Origin: CAYSHJ01 sp964589725
GTDB taxonomy: Bacteria > Planctomycetota > Planctomycetia > Planctomycetales > Planctomycetaceae
DNA: 6,575 nt
Reading direction: 5' to 3'
NCBI GenBank assembly: GCA_964589725.1
Contig: CAZPUJ010000133.1
Location: forward strand, 1 to 6,575
Part shown: piece by piece, positions 1 through 6,575 of the stretch
Position numbering within the stretch: the first letter of the stretch is position 1
How the letters are laid out: every line of letters starts with the position of its first letter
Made by a program: the position numbers and the translations under genes
Notes under the pieces: model-generated
Told to the model about the DNA's origin: nothing
Database searches by the model: none
Seen by the model: the letters and a program-made list of their open reading frames with translations, nothing else

Positions 1-297
1 ATCGCGATCAAACGCGCGTTGGGTGACATCGCCTACAAGACGCCGGTGTCCAGCATCAAGAGCATGATGGGACACTTGATCGCGGCGGCGGGCAGCGTCG
101 AGGCGATGACCTGTCTGTTGGCGATCAACGACGACGTGCTGCCGCCGACGATCAACTACGAAACTCCCGATCCCGATTGCGATCTGGATTACATTCCCAA
201 CGAGGCACGGCAGGACAAAGCTCGCGTGGCGCTGTCCAACAGCTTTGGCTTCGGCGGTCAAAACGTGGCACTGATCTTTTCCGAGTTCAAGGACTGA
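1..297 (+). CDS. fabF: beta-ketoacyl-ACP synthase II, C-terminal part (5' end outside window)
   Basis: This is the last 98 codons of a condensing enzyme of the fatty acid synthase II system. The enzyme elongates acyl-ACP with malonyl-ACP in the cytoplasm. The frame is open from base 1 and ends at TGA 295-297. Visible family hallmarks are KSMMGHLIAAAGSVEA (partial residues 20-35), whose Lys20 and His25 match the conserved lysine and second catalytic histidine of KAS II (K335 and H340 in E. coli numbering). There is also the NSFGFGGQNVALIF C-terminal signature with the glycine-rich loop and gating phenylalanine. The segment TINYETPDPDCDLDYIPNEA is also typical of FabF. The catalytic cysteine and first histidine lie upstream of the window. 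FabF is more likely than FabB because of this tail, but a polyketide-type KS paralogue cannot be ruled out from the C-terminus alone. The protein ends at the usual place, without truncation. Confidence 0.9.
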   Translation: MAIKRALGDIAYKTPVSSIKSMMGHLIAAAGSVEAMTCLLAINDDVLPPTINYETPDPDCDLDYIPNEARQDKARVALSNSFGFGGQNVALIFSEFKD

Positions 298-347
298 TGG
301 GCCTTAAGGGCCAGGCGAGCCGTCTGTGGTCAGAGCACCCGTGAGGC

Positions 348-355
348 GAGGGAGA
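348..355 (+). promoter_or_regulatory. Shine-Dalgarno site for the alpha/beta hydrolase
   Basis: GAGGGAGA sits five bases before the GTG at 361. It supports that GTG as the start codon of the hydrolase. The rest of the 63-base gap after fabF shows no clear promoter, and no hairpin followed by a T-run. Confidence 0.55.
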
Positions 356-360
356 CAACT

Positions 361-1521
361 GTGATTTGGGCGCTGGTTGGGTTGCTGGCGGGACTCGTGT
401 TGGCGGAGGCGCTGATTCAGTGGCGCGCCGTGCGGGTCGTGTTGGCACTAATCGAGAACTCGCCACCGTTCCGAGTGGAGTGTCTGCCTCCCGACCCGAG
501 TGCCGAGCCACTGGCCGTCAGGACGAAAGACGGGCTGACGCTGCGAGGGAGCTTGTACCGACACAGCGATTGCCCGCCGCGCGGGTTGATCGTGTTCTGC
601 AACGAATTCGGGGCCAATCATTGGTCGGCGATGTTGTACTGTTCGTCCCTGTTCGACGCCGGATTCAACATCCTAGCGTTCGATTTCCGCAATCAGGGTG
701 AAAGCGACAAGCAGCACGGCTATGAACCTTTGCACTGGTTAACGCATTTCGAGGTCAACGACTTGCACGCGATCTTGGACCACGTGCGGCAGCATGAAGA
801 CTTACGCGAACTGCCGTTGGGTCTGTTCGGTGTCAGTCGCGGCGGCACCGCCGCGCTGTACGTAGCCGCCATGCGTCCCGACGTGCGCTGCGTGGCCGCC
901 GAGGGAGGCTTCGGCAGCAAGCTGATGATGCTGGCTCACGCACGGCGTTGGATTTCGATGACAGTGCCCGAACGTTTGGCGGACCTCGTGCCCTGGTGGC
1001 ACGTCCATTGGACAATCATTCTGACGCATTGGGTCAGCCAATTCCGGCGTCGCTGCCGATACGCGCTCTTGGAACGCCAACTCCCAAAGCTGCGGTCGAA
1101 GCCGCTGTTTCTGATCGCGGGCGAGCGTGACGCGTACGTCTTGCCCGACGTGTCGCGAGAGATCTGCCGGCTCACCGAACACCCGGACGCGCTGTGGACG
1201 GTTCCCCGCGCGAAGCACAACCTGGGACGCTCCGTCAACAAAGACGAGTACGATCGCCGACTGGTCGAATTCTTCGGGGGGCTGGACCGCGTCAACGGTT
1301 CGCCTCGGTCCGTCTCGACATCGGGGACGGACGGTGGCGACGGTTTCCGAAAGTCAGCCGCCCCTGAAATACGAGTCTCGGTACCTGAGCCGGCCTCGAC
1401 ATCGCCTAACGACTCGAAAGCCCGACCGGCACCCGGCAAGATCGTCGAGCCGGCTCGCAGCGTCGGTATGCGGCTGATGCTCCGACGACGCTTGCGAGGT
1501 TGGATGACCGCCGGACGGTGA
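361..1521 (+). CDS. membrane-anchored alpha/beta hydrolase (serine hydrolase, S33/Hydrolase_4-like)
   Basis: This is a 386-residue protein starting at GTG 361 behind a good Shine-Dalgarno site and ending at TGA 1519-1521. Residues 2-19 are hydrophobic (IWALVGLLAGLVLAEALI) and look like an uncleaved N-terminal membrane anchor or a signal peptide. The alpha/beta hydrolase fold follows at about residues 50-310. It has strand GLIVFCNEFG (75-84, probable oxyanion region), ILAFDFRNQGES (104-115), the nucleophile elbow GVSRGG with Ser159, an acid in GERDAYV (Asp257) and a histidine in AKHN (His286). Order and spacing fit a complete Ser-Asp-His triad, so an active esterase, lipase or peptidase-like enzyme is likely. 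The substrate cannot be read from the sequence. The last 75 residues or so are rich in Ser, Pro, Thr and Arg, look disordered, and end in a basic patch (RLMLRRRLRGW), which is unusual for the family. The fabF neighbour hints at an acyl substrate, but that is only a guess. Confidence 0.82.
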   Translation: MIWALVGLLAGLVLAEALIQWRAVRVVLALIENSPPFRVECLPPDPSAEPLAVRTKDGLTLRGSLYRHSDCPPRGLIVFCNEFGANHWSAMLYCSSLFDAGFNILAFDFRNQGESDKQHGYEPLHWLTHFEVNDLHAILDHVRQHEDLRELPLGLFGVSRGGTAALYVAAMRPDVRCVAAEGGFGSKLMMLAHARRWISMTVPERLADLVPWWHVHWTIILTHWVSQFRRRCRYALLERQLPKLRSKPLFLIAGERDAYVLPDVSREICRLTEHPDALWTVPRAKHNLGRSVNKDEYDRRLVEFFGGLDRVNGSPRSVSTSGTDGGDGFRKSAAPEIRVSVPEPASTSPNDSKARPAPGKIVEPARSVGMRLMLRRRLRGWMTAGR

Positions 1522-1605
1522 ACGACAGAGCGTGGTCACGGGACGCTGTCCGCCGCGGCTGACAGTTTGTTCCGGTTGTCCGACAAGAACGGATTTCAAA
1601 ACGAC

Positions 1606-1610
1606 AGGGA
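1606..1610 (+). promoter_or_regulatory. Shine-Dalgarno site deciding the start of the haem/propeller gene
   Basis: AGGGA lies five bases before ATG 1616. The frame is open further upstream to a GTG at 1532, but that start would add 28 residues (including CSGCP) ahead of an otherwise normal signal peptide and has no comparable site. The ATG is therefore preferred. Confidence 0.6.
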
Positions 1611-1615
1611 CTTGG

Positions 1616-4600
1616 ATGTCAGTGATCAAGGCACGCTCGCCACAACTCGACAAGCGACGGCATCTTCTCTGGGGTTCGCTTGGACGAACCCTGATCGTCG
1701 CGTGGCTGGTCGGCCTGCTCAGCGTCGTCGCGATTGGCCAGGAGGCCGCCGGCTTGCGAGCACCCAAGGGATTTCAGGCTTCGCTGTTCGCGGACGATGA
1801 TCTCGCTCACGACATTCATTGCCTGTCGATCGACAGCCACGGACAAATCGTCGTTGCGGGGAACGGCTATATCCGTTGCTTGATCGACAACGATGGCGAC
1901 GGCAAAGCCGACTCATCCGTGTTGTTCGCCGAGGCACCGGCCAGCGGCGTGCAAGGCATGTTCTGGCATGGCTCAGACTTGTTGGCCGTCGGCGGTGACG
2001 GCTTGCTTCAGTACCGCGATCGCGACGGCGACCGTCGGGCGGATGGACCGCCGGATGTGCTGCTCAAACTTCGCACTGGGGGCGAACATCACGCGCACGC
2101 GATTCAGCGCGGTCCTGACGGCTGGTGGTACCTGATCGCCGGTAACGACACGGCACTGGACGCCAAGTACGTCACGCTGCCGACCTCTCCGATCAAGCAG
2201 CCCGAAGCCGGCGTGCTATATCGGATCAAGCCGGACGTCAAATCGGGAGGCGAGGTGATCGCTCACGGCCTGCGAAACGCCTACGACTTCGCGTTTCATC
2301 GAGTCGGCGATGTCTTCACGTTCGACAGCGACGATGAGCGAGATGTCTCGTTGCCGTGGTATCGACCAACGCGCGTTTTTCAACTTTTGCCAGGCTCGCA
2401 CGCGGGCTGGGTGACCCGCAGTTGGAAACGCCCCGACACTTTTTTCGACATGCCACCCGTCGTGGCTGCGGCTGGGAGAGGATCACCGACCGGCGTCGTG
2501 TGTTATCAACATCAACAGTTCCCGGAGAAATACCGCGACGCTCTGTTCGTGCTCGACTGGACGTTTGGCCGAGTGCTCGCGTTGCCGCTGATCCGGAACG
2601 GCTCGACGTGGAAGACCGAGTCGGAGCTTTTTCTGTCGGCGGCCGGAGATCACGGCTTCGCTCCCACCGACGCGGAGGTGGGGCCGGACGGAAGTTTGTT
2701 CGTGAGCGTCGGCGGTCGCGGCACGCGCGGCGGAGTGTGGCGAATCACTTATCCCGCCGGTTCGGCAAAGACAAAAGATGGCCAAGCAAAGTCCGCGAAT
2801 GAAGAACTTCCCACAGATGCGTCCGAAGCGGAGCGAATCGTCGCATGTTTGTCGGCTCCGCAACCGCTGTCGAGTTGGTCGCGGGCACGTTGGCAGCCGC
2901 TGGCGAAACAACTCGGCCGCGATCCGATTTTGAAGGCCGCGAACGACGAAACATTGCTGCCGGCCGCGCGGCAGCGGGCGATCGACGTGCTCACCGAAAT
3001 GTTCGGCGGTTTGGACGAGTCAGAAACAACGGCGCTGGCGAAAGCGACGCCGGCCGAAGTTCGCGCGAAGGCGATTTGGTCGCTTGGCCGCACGCACGCG
3101 AACCCGCTCGACGCGAAGACTGTCCGGCCGTTTCTGGAAGACGACGACCGGTTGGTCCGTCGCTTCGCGCTCGAAGCGTTGTTACAGGCCGAACGAGTCA
3201 GCAACTGGTCGCCGCTTTGCGACGGACTCGCGAAGCAGTTGGGAGGCGAAGACCGCTTCAACCGGCTGACCGCGTCACGGCTGATCACGCGGTTGGACAA
3301 TGAAGAGTTTCAGAAACTGTCGTATCTGGTCACGAAGCTCGGTTGGCGAGCGACCGTCGCGAACGCGATCGGATACCTGCCGCGTTCTGCGAACGCGACC
3401 CAATTTGGTTTCAAGGTTGGGCAGTCGGTGCTCGAAGGGCCACATCCACCAGCGCTGAAGCTAGAAGCAACTCGCTTGATTCAACTCGCGCTGGGGGACG
3501 TCGTGCCTGCAAAAGGCGTGGTCCCCGCATTCGAAGCATACACCAGCCGGGCCAATCTCTCTCAGCTCGAACGCGATCTGGATCCGCTGCGAGTCCGATT
3601 GTCCGATCTGTTTCCGACGGGCCACGACGATGTCGACCGCGAGTTAGCACGCACGCTCGCGATGCTCGCTCCGTCAAACACCAAGTTGCTCGACAAAGTC
3701 TTGGCTAAGATCACGGACGAAAGCGATCCGGTCGAAGACATTCATTTCTTGCTGGTCGCCGCGCGGATTCCTGTCACACGCAATCGACTGCAAGTGCAGA
3801 CGATCGCCCGCGCGCTGGTGCGGCTGGACCCGAAGATCGTCACGCGGAAACTCAACCAAGACCTGAACTGGAACGATCGCGTCGGCGAGCTGTACCGAGA
3901 ACTGTCGAAACTCGATCCCGACCTCCCCGATCGACTCGTCGCACAGCCGGAGTTTGGCCGGCCGGGACATGTGTTGTACTTGTCGCAACTGCCGCAAGAA
4001 TTGCTGCCGCGGGTGATCGAGTCGTACGTGAAGGCCGCGTCGGCAAACGACGAATATCCGTGGACCAACGACGTCGTCTTCGTTCTCGGCGAATCCAAGC
4101 GACCTGAGCATCGCGAGCTGATTCGCAAGCAGTTCGAGCAGTTCCAAGTCCGTGGAGCCGTGCTCGTCGTGTTGTCGGGAGTTCCCGAAGAGCAGGATCG
4201 GACCAAATTCGTCGAAGGGCTGGAGGAATCGCGACTGGAGGTGCTGACCGCCTGCGTGGACGCGCTGGGGCAGCTCGCAGCCAGCACCGACGCGGCCGAA
4301 CAGTTCGCGTTGCTGCGCGCCTTGCGGCGGCTGGGGGTTGATCCGAAGGAATTCGCGATCCGCGATAAGGTCGCGAGGTTGCTGACTCGCAATCATGGCA
4401 ACGATCTTGGCTTCGTCTTTGGTACCGCTGGTGAGAATCCGCAGACCGAAGTCATTCAACGCTGGACTGCCTTCCTGACAAAGAAACATCCCGACGAAGC
4501 TGCTCGCTTGTTGGGCGGCGATGCCGAAACTTTGGCGTGGCTCAAAGACCAACTGACGCACGTCAACTGGTCGACGGGTGATGAAACTCGCGGCCGGCTA

Positions 4601-5026
4601 CTTTTCGAGAAGCGATCGTGCGCCCAATGCCACGGCGGAGGGAAAGGACTTGGGCCAGACTTGGCGGGCGCGAGCAGCCGTTTCTCGCGCGAAGACCTGT
4701 TCATTGCCATCGCGCTCCCCAACCGCGACGTCGCGCCGCGCTATCAAACCACGCTCGTCGAGACCAAGCGCGGCAAGGTTCACAGCGGCCTGATCGTGTA
4801 CGAGTCAGTCGAGGGCTTGCTGCTCCGCAATTCGACAAACCAGACGCTGCGCATCGAGTCGTCCGACGTCGAAGTCCGCCGCACGCTTCCACAATCGCTG
4901 ATGCCCGGCGGCTTGATCAAAGACTTCCGCCCCGGCGACTTCGCCGACTTGTTCGCATTTCTCAAAAGTCTCGGCAGCCCGACCGCCGCGACGAGGAGAA
5001 CGGGGACAGCGACGAATGGCACTTAG
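1616..5026 (+). CDS. exported PVC-type propeller dehydrogenase / HEAT repeat / cytochrome c fusion protein
   Basis: This is a 1136-residue protein, numbered from ATG 1616, ending at TAG 5024-5026. A basic n-region (KRR at 13-15) and hydrophobic stretch LIVAWLVGLLSVVAIG (26-41) form a signal peptide, so it acts outside the cytoplasm. Residues about 50-382 match the planctomycete 'putative membrane-bound dehydrogenase' beta-propeller, related to soluble PQQ glucose dehydrogenases. They include GEHHAHAI (156-163), GLRNAYDFAFH (218-228), SLPWYRPTR and the closing GTRGGVWRITY. Two acidic loops, DNDGDGKAD (91-99) and DRDGDRRAD (135-143), look calcium-binding. About 395-985 is helical with HEAT-like repeats, clearest at AEVRAKAIWSLGR. 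About 986-1125 is the PVC-type haem domain, with CAQCH (1002-1006) binding haem c and Met1096 in LMPGG the likely sixth ligand. Such proteins are inferred to oxidise sugars and pass electrons to haem. The true substrate and cofactor are unknown. The gene appears intact. Confidence 0.9.
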   Translation: MSVIKARSPQLDKRRHLLWGSLGRTLIVAWLVGLLSVVAIGQEAAGLRAPKGFQASLFADDDLAHDIHCLSIDSHGQIVVAGNGYIRCLIDNDGDGKADSSVLFAEAPASGVQGMFWHGSDLLAVGGDGLLQYRDRDGDRRADGPPDVLLKLRTGGEHHAHAIQRGPDGWWYLIAGNDTALDAKYVTLPTSPIKQPEAGVLYRIKPDVKSGGEVIAHGLRNAYDFAFHRVGDVFTFDSDDERDVSLPWYRPTRVFQLLPGSHAGWVTRSWKRPDTFFDMPPVVAAAGRGSPTGVVCYQHQQFPEKYRDALFVLDWTFGRVLALPLIRNGSTWKTESELFLSAAGDHGFAPTDAEVGPDGSLFVSVGGRGTRGGVWRITYPAGSAKTKDGQAKSANEELPTDASEAERIVACLSAPQPLSSWSRARWQPLAKQLGRDPILKAANDETLLPAARQRAIDVLTEMFGGLDESETTALAKATPAEVRAKAIWSLGRTHANPLDAKTVRPFLEDDDRLVRRFALEALLQAERVSNWSPLCDGLAKQLGGEDRFNRLTASRLITRLDNEEFQKLSYLVTKLGWRATVANAIGYLPRSANATQFGFKVGQSVLEGPHPPALKLEATRLIQLALGDVVPAKGVVPAFEAYTSRANLSQLERDLDPLRVRLSDLFPTGHDDVDRELARTLAMLAPSNTKLLDKVLAKITDESDPVEDIHFLLVAARIPVTRNRLQVQTIARALVRLDPKIVTRKLNQDLNWNDRVGELYRELSKLDPDLPDRLVAQPEFGRPGHVLYLSQLPQELLPRVIESYVKAASANDEYPWTNDVVFVLGESKRPEHRELIRKQFEQFQVRGAVLVVLSGVPEEQDRTKFVEGLEESRLEVLTACVDALGQLAASTDAAEQFALLRALRRLGVDPKEFAIRDKVARLLTRNHGNDLGFVFGTAGENPQTEVIQRWTAFLTKKHPDEAARLLGGDAETLAWLKDQLTHVNWSTGDETRGRLLFEKRSCAQCHGGGKGLGPDLAGASSRFSREDLFIAIALPNRDVAPRYQTTLVETKRGKVHSGLIVYESVEGLLLRNSTNQTLRIESSDVEVRRTLPQSLMPGGLIKDFRPGDFADLFAFLKSLGSPTAATRRTGTATNGT

Positions 5027-5349
5027 ACAACTCTAGGCGTTTTGTGGGCAACGATTTGGGAAGGACTGTCGCGGTTTGGTGAGGAACGTGTATTTGGGGC
5101 GGCGTTTGTTGGCGCGAGGTGCGTTGCGATGGGGCCGATCGTCGGCTATTGCATTCCGAACACGACGTAAAAGACGAACGCGCCACCAATCACAAGGCAA
5201 CCCAGAGACATCACGGCGAAAACATCGTCGTAGATCGTCGTCCGAATCGTTTGGTCGGCATTCGCTGTATGTGCCGCGAGATCTGCTGGTAATCGAATTG
5301 TGCGTTCCAGACAGGTGTCAGGCGGCGGCAAGGAGGAACGGGCGGCGGG
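5027..5349. other. intergenic stretch without a certain gene
   Basis: No plus-strand reading frame here looks like a gene. I see no clear terminator directly after the haem gene and no tRNA. The only protein-like signal is the minus-strand membrane ORF at 5146-5331, listed separately. A purine-rich AAGGAGG at 5330-5336 on the plus strand has no start codon at a usable distance. Confidence 0.6.
5146..5331 (-). CDS. possible small membrane protein or decayed gene remnant
   Basis: The minus-strand frame ends at TAG (plus positions 5148-5146). It encodes up to 61 residues from a TTG at 5331. The last 30 residues, TIYDDVFAVMSLGCLVIGGAFVFYVVFGMQ, form one strong transmembrane segment preceded by an acidic motif, which resembles a real small membrane protein rather than a random GC-rich frame. 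I do not recognise the family. The weak point is the start. TTG 5331 has no Shine-Dalgarno sequence, the frame opens only after a stop at plus 5364-5362, and no in-frame ATG or GTG occurs before the membrane segment. An ATG does sit at plus 5261-5259, one base out of frame, just before the codons for ADQTIRTTIYDD. It may be a short gene that lost its start by a one-base change, or just chance. Confidence 0.3.
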   Translation of the reverse strand: MPPPDTCLERTIRLPADLAAHTANADQTIRTTIYDDVFAVMSLGCLVIGGAFVFYVVFGMQ

Positions 5350-5410
5350 AAAGTAGACGAGTCACTCCGTGACTCGAAGCGTTCCGGTCACGGAGTGACC
5401 GGTCTACTTT
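5350..5410. repeat. composite palindromic repeat, two inverted hairpin units forming a three-way junction
   Basis: Two 27-base units face each other. The outer arms AAAGTAGA (5350-5357) and TCTACTTT (5403-5410) pair perfectly. Inside, CGAGTCAC-TCC-GTGACTCG (5358-5376) and CCGGTCAC-GGA-GTGACCGG (5384-5402) each form an 8-bp hairpin with a three-base loop, joined by AAGCGTT. When the right unit is read on the minus strand, the two units differ at four bases, and these are two compensated base pairs (G-C to C-G and A-T to G-C). This looks like a dispersed REP-like intergenic element. It has no CRISPR-like spacing and no U-run after the stem. Confidence 0.8.
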
Positions 5411-5468
5411 GGGGCGGACGTCTTCCGGTGATGGCGATTCGCTGGGCGTTGTGGGCTTGGCGTTCTGA

Positions 5469-5502
5469 GAAGCGGGCTTCGAGTCACGGAGTGACTCGGC
5501 TA
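5469..5502 (+). repeat. second, partial copy of the palindromic repeat, interrupted by the group II intron
   Basis: GAAGCGGGCTTC followed by CGAGTCAC-GGA-GTGACTCG (hairpin 5480-5498) and GCTA matches the right half of the 5350-5410 element (GAAGCG, TTC, hairpin, TCTA). The stem carries the left-unit version of the two variable base pairs. In the intact copy CTA is followed by CTTT. Here CTA is followed directly by the intron's GTGCG, so the copy is cut at that point. The left half of the composite is not recognisable upstream. Confidence 0.65.
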
Positions 5503-5962
5503 GTGCGTTTGCAGGTGGATTGAATCCGCGAGGTGCAAGTCCTCGTCGAAGTTGGTTTGAACTTTGTATCCGAACGTAACTGCGTCGTCGTGAGACGGGG
5601 TGGAGAGTAACGGGAGGAGAACGGCTAGTCCGTAGGATGACGAACTCGATTCGGCCTGTCGTCGTGGTGAGCCTGCTAGCAACTGGCGAAGCCCAATTGA
5701 CGCCGTGCGGAACCCTGCCCAGTGGGTGCGAACAACGAAGAGTTGCTCGCGGCGGTAAGTCTCGGAGAGCAACCAAACCAGCTCCGGGGACGACGAGGGG
5801 TGGTTGGAGACGGAATGGCTGGAAGGCTTGATCCATGAAGCAAAGAGACCTGAGCGGGGAAGGGCGGCGCTGAGCCGGCCGCTCAGGAGTCAGAGCGTCC
5901 ATACAAGCGTTGACGCCGGGTAACGCCGGTCGAGCAACGGGACGCAGGAAGATGGAAGCGTG
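5503..5962 (+). ncRNA. group II intron ribozyme, 5' domains
   Basis: The 460 bases before the maturase start should hold domains I to III and the start of domain IV. After GTGCG comes the stem-loop CGAGG-TGCAAGT-CCTCG (5529-5545), with the GGTGCAAGTCC pattern often seen near the 5' end of bacterial group II introns. Further on are GTAACTGCGTCGTCGTGAGAC and GAGAGTAACGG-type segments. A hairpin CTGAGC-CGGCC-GCTCAG occurs at 5870-5886, and GTTG/CAAC arms enclose CCGG/CCGG near 5909-5938. Exon-binding sites could not be assigned with confidence. TAGC at 5677-5680 is complementary to the last four exon bases GCTA, but a match this short is weak. Domain borders were not modelled. Confidence 0.65.
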
Positions 5963-6575
5963 ATGGACACGACGACTCAAACACCACCGTCGCGAGTGCC
6001 GGAAACGGCTACGCCAGAGGGAGAGATTCTGCTCCGCTGGAGCTGGGTCGAATGGGCGGTGTGGACGCCACGCATGTTGACGGCCCTCGAACAGGGGGTG
6101 AAAGGAGACGTTTGGTTCAGTTTGATCGACAAGGTGTTCTCGGAGCGGAATCTGCGAGCGGCGTTCTGCAAAGTCGCGGCGAACGATGGTGCTCCGGGAG
6201 TGGATCACGTCACGGTGTCGATGTTCGAGCGTGACTTGGAAGGGAACTTGCGGAAGCTCTCGGAGCAACTGCGTGCGGGAACTTATCGTCCGCAAGCGGT
6301 GCGACGAGTTCACATCCCCAAGCCGGGGTCCAAAGAGACCCGTCCGCTGGGGATTCCAACGGTGCGCGACCGAGTTGTGCAGGCGGCGGTACGTCACGTT
6401 CTGGAACCGATCTTCGAGAAAGAATTTGCTCCCCACAGCTACGGCTTCCGACCGCGACGCGGTTGCAAAGACGCGCTGCGGCGAGTGGATCAACTCTTGA
6501 AGGAGGGTTACGTGTTCGTGGTGGACGCCGACCTCAAGAGCTATTTCGACACGATCCCGCATGAGCCGTTGATGG
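5963..6575 (+). CDS. group II intron reverse transcriptase/maturase, N-terminal part (no stop in window)
   Basis: This is the intron-encoded protein that helps the intron RNA splice and copies it into DNA at the target. The frame opens after TAA 5921-5923. ATG 5963 has GGAAG (5954-5958) four bases upstream and is the best start (a GTG lies directly before it). It is still open at the window end after 204 codons. Visible RT blocks are NDGAPGVD (74-81, block 0), TYRPQAVRRVHIPKPG (107-122), RPLGIPTVRDRVVQ (127-140, block 1), HSYGFRPRRG (158-167, block 2) and VVDADLKSYFDTIPH (186-200, block 3). In block 3, Asp190 is the first catalytic metal-binding aspartate. The YxDD box, the X/maturase domain and any endonuclease domain lie beyond the edge, so activity cannot be judged. 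The first 45 residues or so are a less conserved leader (PPSRVPETATPEGE, then Trp-rich). Confidence 0.92.
   Translation, partial: MDTTTQTPPSRVPETATPEGEILLRWSWVEWAVWTPRMLTALEQGVKGDVWFSLIDKVFSERNLRAAFCKVAANDGAPGVDHVTVSMFERDLEGNLRKLSEQLRAGTYRPQAVRRVHIPKPGSKETRPLGIPTVRDRVVQAAVRHVLEPIFEKEFAPHSYGFRPRRGCKDALRRVDQLLKEGYVFVVDADLKSYFDTIPHEPLM

Larger units (their letters stand above)
5503..6575 (+). mobile_element. group II intron, 5' part (continues beyond the window)
   Basis: This is a retrotransposing self-splicing intron. It is recognised by a GTGCG 5' consensus at 5503-5507, a structured GC-rich leader of about 460 bases, and then an in-sense reverse transcriptase/maturase ORF as found in domain IV. 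Domains V and VI and the 3' splice site are outside the window. Insertion four bases after a hairpin recalls bacterial class C introns, which home to terminator-like inverted repeats. The visible RT sequence does not let me assign the class. The 5' boundary rests on the consensus and on where the flanking repeat is interrupted. Confidence 0.8.

Noticed and set aside
299..313. GGCCTTAAGGGCC near-palindrome after fabF as a terminator
   Set aside because: The arms pair only with a bulge, the stem is short and no T-run follows. It may be chance.
1532..1615. Upstream GTG start for the haem/propeller gene
   Set aside because: It would put 28 non-signal-like residues before a normal signal peptide. 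ATG 1616 has AGGGA at the right spacing.
3674..4561. 295-codon open frame on the minus strand
   Set aside because: It is fully antisense to the HEAT region of the haem/propeller gene, rich in Arg and Gln, and has no family motif.
5119..5123. Earlier GTGCG (also at 5300-5304) as the intron 5' end
   Set aside because: Neither is followed by the group II-like stem-loop and neither interrupts a recognisable flanking sequence. Only the 5503 site does both.
5350..5410. Ordinary rho-independent terminator for the haem gene
   Set aside because: It starts 324 bases after the stop codon, has two internal hairpins, and the only T-run is three bases that belong to the outer stem. A transcript-end role is possible but not shown.
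5350..5502. CRISPR array
   Set aside because: The similar units are in inverted orientation, irregularly spaced and mostly self-complementary, with no spacer series and no cas genes.
5318..6562. 414-codon open frame on the minus strand
   Set aside because: It lies antisense to the group II intron and its reverse transcriptase, whose RT blocks are unmistakable on the plus strand. The translation is Arg/Ser/Pro-rich, with no recognisable domain, as expected of a GC-rich shadow frame.

Overview
The window looks like chromosomal DNA of a GC-rich planctomycete or a close relative in the PVC superphylum. The best evidence is the large gene at 1616-5026. It joins an N-terminal beta-propeller 'membrane-bound dehydrogenase' domain, a long HEAT-like region and a C-terminal CxxCH haem domain, an architecture that is typical of and greatly expanded in Planctomycetes. 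No ribosomal RNA or other strong taxonomic marker is present, so this placement is an inference from gene content and base composition.

The left half holds three plus-strand genes. They are the 3' end of fabF (beta-ketoacyl-ACP synthase II, 1-297), a membrane-anchored alpha/beta hydrolase (361-1521), and the exported propeller/HEAT/cytochrome c protein (1616-5026). The gaps of 63 and 94 bases carry Shine-Dalgarno-like sites but no convincing terminator, so co-transcription is possible. No obvious pathway links the three. FabF makes fatty acids in the cytoplasm, the hydrolase probably acts at the membrane on an unknown ester or amide, and the haem protein probably oxidises a sugar or other carbon substrate outside the cytoplasmic membrane.

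From 5027 to 5502 there is no certain gene. The stretch holds a possible minus-strand remnant or small gene with a C-terminal membrane segment (5146-5331), a composite palindromic repeat able to form a three-way junction (5350-5410), and half of a second copy of that repeat (5469-5502).

At 5503 a group II intron begins with the GTGCG consensus and runs off the right edge. Its ribozyme 5' part covers about 460 bases, followed by the first 204 codons of its reverse transcriptase/maturase (5963 onward). The intron lies inside the second repeat copy, four bases past a hairpin. The most interesting parts of the window are this insertion and the compensatory base-pair changes between repeat units. 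Nothing here clearly amounts to a wholly new multi-gene system.
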